From assembly GCF_036898095.1 (NCBI RefSeq), contig NC_090728.1, positions 90,033,273-90,097,272 of the forward strand: 64,000 nt of DNA, read 5' to 3'. The stretch's first letter is position 1. Every line of letters starts with the position of its first letter. This document shows positions 33,748 through 43,869 of this stretch, piece by piece. Source of the DNA: Palaemon carinicauda. Lineage: Eukaryota; Arthropoda; Malacostraca; Decapoda; Palaemonidae. A program made the translations under genes and the position numbers. The notes under the pieces were generated by a model. The model was not told the origin of the DNA. It saw only the letters and a program-made list of their open reading frames with translations, and searched no databases.

Positions 33748-35723
33748 CCAAATCCTCCAGGAAAAGATCCGGGCCCCAGACCGGAGCTTTGATGAGCTTA
33801 TTAGGCTCGTGCCTAATGGTGGCTTCAGAGAGGACGTGTCGTCAACAACGGGTCCTGGCGCTTGCAAAATCATAGGCGTCAGCCATGAAGTTTTGCAGTA
33901 ACGACTTAGTGAGGGCCTTAAGGAGGTCCTCCTCGTTGTAAGTGGCAACGGGCAACTCGGAAAGGGTGACTGAATTGAGAGATCTGCCGAATCTGCACCT
34001 AGAATCAAATTCTAATTTAAGAAGAGACTCTGGGAGTTTGGGAAGCCGTTCCCTGAACTGCGTCGAGGCACAGTCCGGGCTCAACTTACCTACTGAAAAG
34101 GTAGCTGGGGCATTCCGCCAACATTCATTGTCCCTCGGAAAGAGGAGGGAGGTTAAGTCGGTCTCCCTGAGTTGTGGTAAATGCTTCTCATCTTTGATAG
34201 CCTGGAAGACCGACTCCAGAATCTTGGTCGCACATGGTGTAGGGGTTTGGTCGTCGGCCACAAACATAGTGTACGAACTCTTGTGGGCCGTAAGCATGGT
34301 GTTCAATCATTCCCACTCATGGAACAGGCAAACCAAGACAGACTGTGCCTGTTCCTTAGGGAAAATGACAGTTTCCTTTGGAACCTTATCTAAACGGATC
34401 AGAGCTTCTTCTGTGAGGCGAGCGTAGCCGGGGAAGGGGAATTCAAGACCCGGCGGGTAGAATTCGTAGTCCGTAAGAGGCCGTGTACCAAAACCCTCGA
34501 TTGACAGCATACCCTCCGAAAAGGGGGCATGCAATGCTAACCTCCAAGGGTTATTCTTATTGAAAGGAGGAAGCTTGGAGATGTCGGGAATGGGGTACTG
34601 CTGTTGTGGAGGAGGTAGCCCCGAACTCATGAGGCCTTGGACTAGGCTCTCCACAGAAGCTATCCTCTCGTGTGATTGCTTCGTATGAGACGATAGCATC
34701 GACTCAAAACGAGCTAACAGTTTGTCAGAAAATTCCTCCATGTTAAATGATCCTGCCGGGGGGGGGAACAGGTGCCGGAACAGAGACTACTTCTTGAGAG
34801 GTTGAGGGCACAGCAATTGGGTCTTGAGAGAATCTGGTGGAGGAGGATTTAGCCTCCGAGGGTGACGATCTCGAAGGGTTGTGGTCTTGGGAAGATTTGT
34901 GAGTTCTATATAAAGGCTTGTGAGGAGCCTTCACTTTGGGGGGAATGGGTCGGGAGCTGAGATCAGTCCCGGTTGCCTCAGGAAAACCGCGAAAAGAAGA
35001 TTGGTCGGAAGTAGAAGAGAAAGCCGGGCTAGGGAGAGGAATTCCAGCCCAGGAACCACCTGACTCACCTACGTCCCTACCTGCGTCAGGATCATCCAGA
35101 GCCATGGGTTCCACATCAAGGTCGAGGGTAGCGACGTCCTCAGTTAGGGTGGCGCCCGTCTCCCCTTGGTCCGGGGCCAGAAGAAGAGATGCAATGCTCT
35201 CGATGATCGGGTCCGCTAGCGCTTTGGGGACCGCAGCTGATGTTTTAGCATTGGGCTAGAGGAGGGAACACCATTCCTCAGAAAGGATATACGGCTGTCT
35301 GGACTTCACGTTGCGGGCGAACCCGCCAACCCAGATCTTGAGGGTAGCTCGGGCTGTTTCCATTTCAAGCTGGGTGCTCTGAAAGAGAACAGACTATTAG
35401 TGAGTGATAAAAGTGCCAAAGAAAAAAACTAAGAAGCCCAAGGGCTTTGTAGACACATATAAGGCATGCAGGAAGTCCAGAAGACTGTGGTCTTAAAGTA
35501 GGACATTAAAATGTAACTCCCCACAATTCTGTAATAAAGTAACTGCACTCACCGATTCAGATGTTAGAGTGGAAGCCAATTTGTAGCAGACAGGACAGTT
35601 GTCCGGATGCCAAACAGCTAGGTCATCCACTTGAAGAGAGCAGTGAGCGTGCAAACGACACACATTATGGCCGCAGGGTTGGTGGAGAACAGCGACACAT
35701 GCCGTCATCGCACAGCGGACAGT
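33748..35723 (-). pseudogene. element B gag, N-terminal and central parts with an intron
   Basis: On the minus strand a splice acceptor (tttatcttacag) is followed at 35723 by TVRCAMTACVAV and a Cys/His motif (CGHNVCRLHAHC...WHPDNCPVC), the DIRS gag N-terminus. The exon ends TSES|GTGAGT (35553). An intron of about 170 bp ends in ttctctttcag, and the frame resumes in phase at 35378 (STQLEMETARATLKIWVGGF). There is a stop near 35258 and a frame change at a G-run near 34756. The central domain follows (PPFNKNNPWRLALHAPFSEG, FPGYARLTEEAL, PATFSVGKLSPDCA), with a stop near 34307 and a final break near 33840. The piggyBac insertion then splits it. The protein would form the retrotransposon particle and bind RNA. 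Dead. Confidence 0.75.
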
Positions 35724-37514
35724 CTGTAAGATAAAAGATACATGAGTATCTTAAAGGAAAGCAATTAGGGGCCGAAGGTCCCAGTGCTTAAATATTATAA
35801 AAGTTACTATCATGGTATTAAAGTTGAATATATATAGCTATAATTATCCTGAATGGAAGCAAAAGAAGGGCACGGGGCCCGAATGCTGTAACTCTATATA
35901 TATATATCCAACCCATGATAAAACTATTCATATAAATGCCTAAACATATGAATGAAGGCAAATAGGGGACCCTGGGGTGTCCGGGGGTTATAAGTCATAT
36001 ATCAAATAAATGATAAAAATTATTCATATGTAAATGCCTTAATAATTGAATTAAGGCAAATTAGGGGACCCCCCAGGGGACCCCGGTGTTGAAAAAATCA
36101 AATAACAGCTTTACTTGATTATAAAATTATTAAATTAAATTAAATTAATGAATTAAATTAAGTCAAACCGTAGTCGTGATCATATCATGGAAGGCAAGGT
36201 CGAAAACTAGGATCGTATATAATAGATAAACATGACTACAATATAAAGGGAATCCAAGTAATAATGAATAACGTTGGCTCCGGGGCTCAACTAAAAAACT
36301 CGACCGAATGGTAATGAATAAAAGCTACTCCCGGGGATCCCGTAATGGAAGTCTTTAAACATATATATATATATATATATGAGGTCCGTGAGGTGCGTGA
36401 CAGAGGGGGGGGATCTTAAAAGGGTCCGTGACGTGCGGGACCAAGAGGGAGAAGCCCGTACACAACTTAATATTAAATAACATAACAAGGCACCACGGAA
36501 CGAGTCGAAAACTCCCCGCCGATCTTTGGCCAAATGAGCGACGGAAAGAAAACGACTACGACCGGGTAGAGTAGTGGGGAAAAGTAATGTATGTTAATGA
36601 ATAATAATAGAATGCCTCACAGAACAACGGGAACCGCCCGTGCAAAGCGGATGCCCCTGGGAGGAGTACATAGCACTTATAAGATATCGGCGGGAGGAGG
36701 CTAGGAGTAGGTTGGCTCCGAGACGATATCAGGTATACCAACCTGCCAGACCCACGAGTGATATGATCACGTGGAAAGATTAAAACACTATAAAAAACAT
36801 AACACATGGTAAATAAGAGAGGAAGGCATGCTGGATGATAATAATAATAATAAAATTAGCTATAAATCAATCGTAAAACAAACGAGGGCGCAAACAAGAG
36901 ACAGGAAAGAACAAGCCTGACGGCGCTAGGAGTAGGCAGGGCTACCAACAGAACACATGGTCAGTGAAGTGCTAACAAAATGAAAACTAAATTGTAATAA
37001 CTGACTCATGAAAGCCCCTCGAACTAATGCAATCATACGAATGACGTTAAAATAGTAAGCGAGTCCGTGGCGTGCGAACGTAAATAAGCTAAGATATGAT
37101 ATGTGGAAAAGAACGCCGATGGCGATCAGGCATGCCAACCTCCAAAATACGCACATGAATATGAAATAACTGTTATCATAAAACAGGACAATATAAAATT
37201 GATACGGTGTGTGAACCGTGGCGATCCATAAAGTTCACAACGAGAAACAATCAGTATGGAGGACTTATTGAAAATCGTTAGAACGAACGAGAGAGAGAGA
37301 GGAAGGAGCCTGTCCCGAGAGAGACCCAGAAAGGTCGTGAATAAAAAACTGAATAATATAAACAAAAATGGACAAGGCCCCCTTCAAAATCTCAAAACTC
37401 ATAGATCTGGTACTTAACTTAGATGTAGTGACAGTGGAGTCGGACATCTTGAGGTAAATCCAGAGAAAAACCAGCGAAATCCACACACAAGACAAAATAT
37501 GGTTATCAAACTGC
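35724..37514 (-). other. element B 5' leader
   Basis: Non-coding leader between the gag acceptor and the 5' terminal repeat. It contains an (AT)n run at 36360-36380 and an AT-rich TTAAA-type stretch at 36125-36160. On the minus strand near 37445 an ATG opens MSDSTVTTSKLSTR, similar to the leader peptides of A and G, so this is the probable first coding exon. Confidence 0.6.
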
Positions 37515-37731
37515 GTGCTATTTAAGGAGTGACGTCACTGGCGTGGGTTGTCTAGTAGTAGTACGAGGTCGAACGGCACCTCGCTGTTCGGGGATTTTGA
37601 CAGGAGATATCTAAATGGTGCGAGGCCTCTGGTTGTGATTTATCGCGCCCCAGTATTATACCGACACCTTATACAGGTGAGCGAGCTGGGTTCAACCTGG
37701 CATTCCCATACAATTTTTTCTCTGGTAATAT
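37515..37731 (-). repeat. element B 5' terminal repeat, inner part
   Basis: Reverse complement of the left repeat (for example cctctggttgtgatttatcg). It is cut at ggtaatat by the insertion of A. The outer part lies at 46448-46517, ending ggtcggagcccagaaa. Confidence 0.88.
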
Positions 37732-38117
37732 AACGGATTTTGAGCGAAGCGAAAAATCTATTTTTGGGTGAGATAGCCATGGCGTCCTGATGGAAGGATC
37801 CTTTTTGGTAGCTTCCTTGGGTAATCACTACTAGGATTTTCCCAGAGAATTAAACCACAGGTTATCACAGAATTCTAACTTCTGGAGCGAGTATCCTAAG
37901 GGTTTCCCCTTAAGACATCGTGTATCAACAGGGGACACGCATGTATTAACGTGCCACATAGCTATCTACACCCCATATAGAGTTAACGCTTCAATATGGC
38001 GGACAGGGAGTGGCTGGGAGCTGAGCCGCAGCCAATCTAGATGTGGCGATATCGGTACTTGCGATGTAAACAGATGGACGCCATTGCTTTTGATGACGTC
38101 ACGTCCGTCCTCATTCC
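37732..38117 (-). repeat. element A 3' inverted terminal repeat
   Basis: Outer end aacggattttgagcgaagcg, then ttttggtagcttccttgggt and a body matching the complement of 46093-46447 with few differences. The outer 40 bases are specific to this end. Confidence 0.9.
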
Positions 38118-38187
38118 GAAAGTCTGGAGCTCGCTCATCACCATGATACAGCGGCGCAGGGCGGGACCTGATAACAGACAGGGCGGG

Positions 38188-38281
38188 TCCATCAGGACGC
38201 CATGGCTATCTCACCCAAAAATAGATTTTTCGCTTCGCTCAAAATCCGTTTTTTGGGCTCAAGCCATGGCGTCCTGATGGA
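38188..38281. promoter_or_regulatory. element A internal complementary region (ICR)
   Basis: 38188-38248 is the inverted copy of the left outer end (tccatcaggacgccatggct ... ctcaaaatccg). 38249-38281 (ttttttgggctcaagccatg ...) is the inverted copy of the right outer end. The two halves abut, the predicted complement of a circle junction. Confidence 0.9.
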
Positions 38282-39090
38282 AGAGTACCAGAGAATTAGT
38301 GTATCGTGGTAGACTTTTTCCCCTTTATAAGTGAGTGCTAAAACATTGAGCCGAAAGCATAGTGGTCTATACTAGAGCTACCGTGAGGCAGTTGCCTTCC
38401 TGCCCCCCTGGCATGGAAGTCCCCACGGGCTATGCTGAGATCAAAGTGGTCATGGGAAGGCTATTCATATAGGCTGAAGGAACAATGAGATCCATAAGAT
38501 AAGTCAGAGCGATTTGGTATTCGCGTCGAAACAAACTTGAAGAAGTGGTGGTTGTACACTTCGTGCATGGAGTTGACTCATCTTCATAATTGAGTAAGTA
38601 TTCGCTAAGGAAACTTACTTGCTCTATATAAATAAATGCCCGGAGTAAATCCTGGCATTTTCCTTAACCAAGAATAAAGGGTAATAAAACTATGACAATT
38701 AGTATATTTCATAGTGAGAAAGGAGCAAGGGAGACGCACAAGTAATAAAATAGACATTTTATTAGATAATTGCAGGTAAATCAATACATGTCATGCAATA
38801 AATAGTAAAAAACATTTACATTGATAAAAATGTACATAGTCATAAAGGCGTGCTCTTGAGTCTGAAAGGGAAGAATCAAGTATTAGTAGGCACTCGTTCT
38901 ACAGAACGTTAGTCTTTATGTAACACACGCCATGCACGTGGCATGTAGCACTCATGTGGTAATCTACTATGACATTTCACCTGAGGTAAGAACAGTTAAA
39001 GAAAACACGAGGTGGTTTCTGCTTCACTACGTATCACTTGAGGGTCAACATAGGCACCCGACGAGTTAGAGTTCCTAATAACTCACTGTT
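38282..39090 (-). other. element A 3' non-coding region
   Basis: Lies between the ICR and the YR stop. A palindrome, aataaaatagacattttatt (38744-38763), reads AATAAA on both strands and is conserved in D (49368-49387) and E (58786-58805), so it is a likely polyadenylation signal/hairpin. No coding sequence is visible. Confidence 0.65.
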
Positions 39091-40200
39091 CTAAGCAGAG
39101 TTCAGAGCAGGTTTCATAACACTACCTGCGGCTACCACAAAATGTTTCACTTCGTGCACTTGTTTCGCATAATGTTTAAAGAAAACACGCTAGGATTTCC
39201 AGCCTGTATAGTTCTTGAGGCTTTCGAAATCCATACTCTGAAAGAAATTCAGAGACGAAGCGACTTTCCTAGGATCATGACCAGCGGGTGTACTGTCTGG
39301 ATCCGCTCTGCGAATGAAGTAGGTGATTTTTGCTCTCAATTGTTTCAGTGACAGGTCGCTGCCCGATGTTTCTCCTTTGAAGAGTTGGCCTCCACCAAAG
39401 TTTGAAGTTCTATGAAGATAGACCTTAAGGCTCTCTACTGGACATAGAGAGGCATCTTCCTTCAAGGGCCATATCCTCCACGGGCCCCATCGTTTGGTAG
39501 GTAATTCGTTCTTTGCGAGAAACGTCGGATCAGGGAAGAGGGAGAGGTCTCCTGAATCGTTGAAAACGATATGTCCCTCTTCTCTAGATAGTGCCACTAT
39601 TTCGCTGACTCGGGCTCCCGAAGCTAGAGCGAAGAGAAATATAACTTTCTGAGTCAGGTCCTTAAGAGGGCATGAATCATTGTCCAAGTTGGAGGCGAAG
39701 TGGAGAACTTTGTCTAGAGACCAAGTGATTGGTCTCGGAGGGGGTGCCGGTCGTAAACGGGCACAGGCCTTCGGTAGTTTGTTGAAGATGTCGCTAGACA
39801 GATCTATTTGGAAGGCGTATGACAAAGGTCTAGTCAAGGCCGATTTGCAAGTAGAAATCGTGTTGGCTGCCAAGCCTTGTCCATGAAGGTGAATGAAGAA
39901 GGACATGCAAAAATCTATGGTGATTTTCGAGGGGTTCTTTGCCTTGACGAAGGAGACCCATTTCCTCCAAGACGATTCGTATTGCCTTCTCGTGGATTCG
40001 GTCTTGTATTCCTCGAGGAAGTCTAGACTCTTCTTCGAAATCCCAAACCTTTTCTTAGCGGCTAGGGTGAGAAAATCATGAGATGAAGGTCCTTGATTTT
40101 CGATGATGAAGCGAAGACAGTCGACTTCTGTATTTGCTGGGAGAGAACTGGGTCCGGGAGGGGGATCAGCGTTGGCTGCATCTCCAGGATCAAGGGGTAC
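39091..40200 (-). pseudogene. element A tyrosine recombinase with premature stop
   Basis: The frame is open through the N-terminal SAM-like part (TRRQYESSWRKWVSFV, MSFFIHLHGQGLAANTIST) and the catalytic domain with SGARVSEIVALSREEGHI (first Arg) and GHDPRKVASSLNFFQ (H-x-x-R). It then reads YTGWKS followed by TAG at 39190. In D and E the same codon is TCG, and the sequence continues RVFFKHYAKQV with the catalytic Tyr. The residual coding ends at TAG 39091-39093. The single stop removes the nucleophile, so this copy could not integrate itself. Confidence 0.9.
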
Positions 40201-42221
40201 CAGTTGCTGCGGGGCCACTTGGGAGCCACTAGAGCTGCTGTCCCTTTGAAGGTTCTCAATTTGGAGAGGACTTTCAGCAGAAGATTGGTGGGAGGGAACA
40301 GGTAAATCTTGGCCCATCTGTTCCAATCCAAGGTCATGGCGTCCACCGCTTCCGCTTTGGGGTCCTCGTACGGGGCTACATATCGAGGAAGTTGATGGTT
40401 GTCGCTCGTTGCGAAGAGGTCGATCTGGAGTTCTGGGACTCGGTGAGAGATGAAGGAGAATGATCTTGCGTCTAGAGACCATTCCGACTCTATCGGGTTT
40501 GTCCGAGATAGAGCGTCCGCTGTCACATTGCGGAATCCTTGTAGGTGAACTGCAGACAGGTGCCATTTCTTCCTTTCTGCCAGACGGAAGATTGTCAGGA
40601 GCACCTGATTTATCTTGGGCGATCTTGAGCCCTGGCGATTGAGACAACGCACTACCACAGAGCTGTCCAGGGTCAGGCGAATGTGTATCGACGGGGGCGG
40701 GGAGAGTTTCTTCAGCGTCAGAAGAACCGCCATGGCCTCCAAGATGTTGATGTGAAACGTCTTGAATAGGGGAGACCAAGTGCCTTGAGCCTGTTTTTGG
40801 TGGGAGTGACCTCCCCAACCCTCCAACGAAGCGTCCGTATGGATGTTGAGAGATGGAGGTGGGTGTTGGAGAGGAAGGGACCTTTTTAGGGCCCTCGCTT
40901 CTGACCACGGCTTTAGAAGAAGTCGAAGTCTGCTTGGGAGCCGTCTCTTGAGGTCTCTTCGAGCGATGGATGCGGAACGTCTCCAGACTCCCGCTGCATC
41001 CTTTAGCTGTGCACGAAGCACTGGGTTTGTGATCGAGGCGAACTGTAGAGAGCCTAGAACTTGTTCCTGCTGGCGTCTCGAGATCCGTTTGGATTTTAAC
41101 AGTTGCTTGACAGACCCTGCTATTTCCTTCCTTTTCTTTGCTGGAATGGAAAGGCGGTGTGACTGAAGATTCCAGTGGATGCCTAACCATTGGAACTTCT
41201 GAGCTGGAGATAAGCGAGACTTTTTCGCTTTTATCTGGAATCCCAGGTGTTCGAGAAACTGGGTAACTTTTCTGCAGGATTCTATACAATCCTCGGGCGA
41301 GGGCGCCCACACTAGCCAGTCGTCGAGGTAGGCCATCACCTGGACGTTTCGGATGCGGAGCTGTTGTACTACTGCGTCCGCTAGCTTTGTGAATATCCGA
41401 GGGGCCACGTTGAGTCCGAAGGGCATGGCCCGGAAGGCATAGCTTTTCCGTTGGAGTCGGAATCCTAGGTAGGAGGAAGCGTGATGGTTCATTGGTATGT
41501 GCCAGTATGCGTCCGCCAGGTCTATCGAGACCGTGAAAGACCCTCGAGGCAGGAGGGTTCTGATCTGTTGAAGAGTCAGCATCTTGAACTTGTTGTTCGA
41601 TATGAATACGTTGAGGGGGGATAAGTCCAGAATGACTCTGAGTCTGTCTGAGTCTTTCTTGGGAACACAAAACAGTCTCCCTTGGAACCTTGTGGACTTC
41701 ACCCTTCTTATCACCTTCTTGTTCAAGAGGTCTAGCACATATTCTTCCAGGAGGGGGGTTGAACGTTGGAAGAATTGCTGGAAGGTTGGGGGTGGTTGCG
41801 CCCAGCTCCAGCCCAGACCTTTCTTGATGATGCTGTGTGCCCAGGAGTCGAAGGTCCAGCGATCCTGGAAGTGGCGGAGTCTTCCTCCCACCGGAAGCAC
41901 TTCATTGCTTCTGGGGTCCCGAGGACTTGCTGCCTCGGCCGCTAGCTCCCTGTCCTCCTCTGCCTCTGGAGGGCCGGCGAGAGGAATCTCTGCCGGAACC
42001 CCTGCCTGAGCTTCTACCCTTGGGACGAAAGGTAGTGGAGTGCTGCTCGAAGGCGGGGTTGAAGGCCGGTGATGAGGACAAAACCGGCTGTGGGACCAAC
42101 TGAAAGGTCTGTGGCGGCTGAGCGGCCACTTGGGGAGTAGCGGGTGCCGGAAACTGACGTCTGTGCTGACGTTGCTGGGGTCTATGCTTCGACTGCTTCC
42201 TCTTAGGCTGAGGACCGTCAT
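40062..42221 (-). CDS. element A RT-RNase H polyprotein
   Basis: An open frame of 719 codons. A short Pro-rich N-terminus overlaps gag. RT motifs: LFCVPKKDSDRLRVILDLSP, SIDLADAYWHIPM, AMPFGLNVAPRIFTKLAD and VMAYLDDWLVWA (catalytic YLDD). RNase H: NIHTDASLEGWGGH, INILEAMAVLLTL, LDSSVVVRCLNRQGSRS and HLQGFRNVTADALSR. The last 130 residues (IDLFATSDN, IYLFPPTNLLLKVLSKL, AALVAPKWPRSNWYPL) correspond to the Dam-like domain reported for DIRS elements. It would copy the RNA into DNA in a gag particle. Entry is probably by ribosomal frameshift or re-initiation from the overlapping gag, since the first ATG lies inside gag. Confidence 0.93.
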   Translation of the reverse strand: MTVLSLRGSSRSIDPSNVSTDVSFRHPLLPKWPLSRHRPFSWSHSRFCPHHRPSTPPSSSTPLPFVPRVEAQAGVPAEIPLAGPPEAEEDRELAAEAASPRDPRSNEVLPVGGRLRHFQDRWTFDSWAHSIIKKGLGWSWAQPPPTFQQFFQRSTPLLEEYVLDLLNKKVIRRVKSTRFQGRLFCVPKKDSDRLRVILDLSPLNVFISNNKFKMLTLQQIRTLLPRGSFTVSIDLADAYWHIPMNHHASSYLGFRLQRKSYAFRAMPFGLNVAPRIFTKLADAVVQQLRIRNVQVMAYLDDWLVWAPSPEDCIESCRKVTQFLEHLGFQIKAKKSRLSPAQKFQWLGIHWNLQSHRLSIPAKKRKEIAGSVKQLLKSKRISRRQQEQVLGSLQFASITNPVLRAQLKDAAGVWRRSASIARRDLKRRLPSRLRLLLKPWSEARALKRSLPLQHPPPSLNIHTDASLEGWGGHSHQKQAQGTWSPLFKTFHINILEAMAVLLTLKKLSPPPSIHIRLTLDSSVVVRCLNRQGSRSPKINQVLLTIFRLAERKKWHLSAVHLQGFRNVTADALSRTNPIESEWSLDARSFSFISHRVPELQIDLFATSDNHQLPRYVAPYEDPKAEAVDAMTLDWNRWAKIYLFPPTNLLLKVLSKLRTFKGTAALVAPKWPRSNWYPLILEMQPTLIPLPDPVLSQQIQKSTVFASSSKIKDLHLMIFSP

Positions 42222-43869
42222 CCTGAGAGGGCTTTCTCTTCCTAGACATGCCCCATTTGTTGAGAAGGTTCCTGTTCTCAGATGCGGCCTTGTCTGTGAT
42301 CTCTTTCACTAGATCAGACGGGAAGAGGTACTTGCCCCAGATGTTGGAGGAAATCAGTTTCCGGGGTTCGTGTCTGACAGTGGCACTGGAGAACACGAAT
42401 TCTCTGCAGGCTCTACGAGCTCGCATGAAGTGGTACAGATCCTTGACTAAGGTTGCCATATGAGATTTGGCAAGGACCATGTAATGGTCAGGGACTCTGG
42501 TGTCACCAGCCATTACGTCCATCTGGACCTGGAGAGTGAGAGATGCTGCCAGCCTCTCCTTCGTTTCCTGTTCCCTACGAAGGAGGTGATCGTTTAGCTT
42601 GGGGAGGTCCTCATTAAACTGACGTCCAGCAACGTCAGGATCTAGTTTGCCCACCACGAAGGTGTGTTGCACATCCTTCCAGTGTTTGGTGTCGGGCGGG
42701 GTGGCTGCGGAGAAAGGTCTGCATTCCTCCAATGCAGGGCAGGATTTCCCTTCTTCTACAGCCTTAAGGCAGGCAGCGAAGGCCTTTTCCGTGAAGGGTA
42801 TCACCACTTCATCGGGCGCAACGTAGGTGGGGTACTTCTTGCTCAGAGCCGGAAGTCCAGAGCAGGTAAAGCCTCTGCTCTTAAGCGCTTTGGCAAGCAT
42901 AGCCTGGGCCTTCGAGAGATCGAACACTATTTTCTCCTTCGGTTCGGTCTCTTCCTTTGAGGATGGTTCTGAACGTAGACGGACGTAACAGTCCGGATAC
43001 GCCTCAAAGCGGGGGAAGAACTCCACTTCTTCCAGGGGTATGGAACCGATCTTATCGCTGACGAAGATCTTGTCGTCAGCGATGACCATATGCTCGGCGA
43101 ATCGCCACGGATTGTCGCTCGAGCATGCGGGGAGGTCCTTGATGGAGATTTTGCGAGATTCCTTGGAACCTCCCATCGACCGAATGATCTTGTGAGTTTC
43201 TTGGAGCTTCTGCTCCATCACGGATTCAATGAGCCGAATCATATCCTGTGCCGTAGGTAGAGGAGTCGTGGTGGAGGACGTAGACGGGAGAGACACTTCC
43301 GTCGGTGTAGGAGTAGGAGGGGGGATGGAGGGAGGGGCATCCTCCTTATCGGACTCGGTATATACTACCCGGTCCTCTTCTTCATCATCCTCCCCTTCAC
43401 CCTGGGCCATAAGGGTTTTCTCGGTGTCCTCCGAGATCTCTGACATGTGTTCATCATGTTCTGAATCCAGGTGACAATCACTCATGGACTGAGCCATGAC
43501 AGTATCAGGTTCCACTGTAATCTGGACTACGGGGATCTGTTCGACTGGGACCACTGAGTCTGGTGAGGCCTTTGGGAACAGCAAAGACCTCATTTCTTCT
43601 GTGGCTAGGTATGGTCCAGTGGCGTTCTTTTGAAAGCCACGTACCCACTTGCGTAGGTTGTCCCGAGCAGTGTCCCGAATCTCCGCTGAGGGAGGATCAT
43701 AGAATGCTTTCTGTAAGCATTCTTGGCAGACCGAACAGGTGGTGGGGCCCCAGTACTTGAGATCCCCTCTCTTGTGAGCACAAGGGGCGTGTGTCCTACA
43801 CGCCGTGTGTCCATAGAAGTGTGGCCGACGGACCGCGCAGAAGTCGTGGTCACACTTGACGTACTCCTC
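41902..43869 (-). CDS. element A gag
   Basis: The frame opens at a splice acceptor (tttcttttacag|GAGGAG at 43869) and runs 655 codons to 41902. The first Met inside it is at 43593. The N-terminus has a Cys/His cluster (VKCDHDFCAVRRPHFYGHTAC...CAHKRGDLKYWG..TCSVC), likely zinc binding. Next come an acidic region, the ISIKDLPACSSDNPWRFAEHM domain, HTFVVGKLDPDVAGRQFNED and a basic C-terminus (KRKPSQDDGPQPKRK; SSGRGSGRDSSRRPSRGRGG). It is presumably the particle protein that packages the RNA. The likely first exon is at 46022-45977. No stop is visible. Confidence 0.85.
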   Translation of the reverse strand, partial: EEYVKCDHDFCAVRRPHFYGHTACRTHAPCAHKRGDLKYWGPTTCSVCQECLQKAFYDPPSAEIRDTARDNLRKWVRGFQKNATGPYLATEEMRSLLFPKASPDSVVPVEQIPVVQITVEPDTVMAQSMSDCHLDSEHDEHMSEISEDTEKTLMAQGEGEDDEEEDRVVYTESDKEDAPPSIPPPTPTPTEVSLPSTSSTTTPLPTAQDMIRLIESVMEQKLQETHKIIRSMGGSKESRKISIKDLPACSSDNPWRFAEHMVIADDKIFVSDKIGSIPLEEVEFFPRFEAYPDCYVRLRSEPSSKEETEPKEKIVFDLSKAQAMLAKALKSRGFTCSGLPALSKKYPTYVAPDEVVIPFTEKAFAACLKAVEEGKSCPALEECRPFSAATPPDTKHWKDVQHTFVVGKLDPDVAGRQFNEDLPKLNDHLLRREQETKERLAASLTLQVQMDVMAGDTRVPDHYMVLAKSHMATLVKDLYHFMRARRACREFVFSSATVRHEPRKLISSNIWGKYLFPSDLVKEITDKAASENRNLLNKWGMSRKRKPSQDDGPQPKRKQSKHRPQQRQHRRQFPAPATPQVAAQPPQTFQLVPQPVLSSSPAFNPAFEQHSTTFRPKGRSSGRGSGRDSSRRPSRGRGGQGASGRGSKSSGPQKQ

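Noticed and set aside
39190..40200. Recombinase considered as a Crypton DNA transposon or a phage-like integrase
   Set aside because: It is collinear with RT-RNase H and gag between DIRS terminal repeats.
41584..43474. Open frames of up to 141 codons on the + strand within A (and similar ones in D and E)
   Set aside because: Antisense shadows of the gag and RT frames, without motifs of their own.
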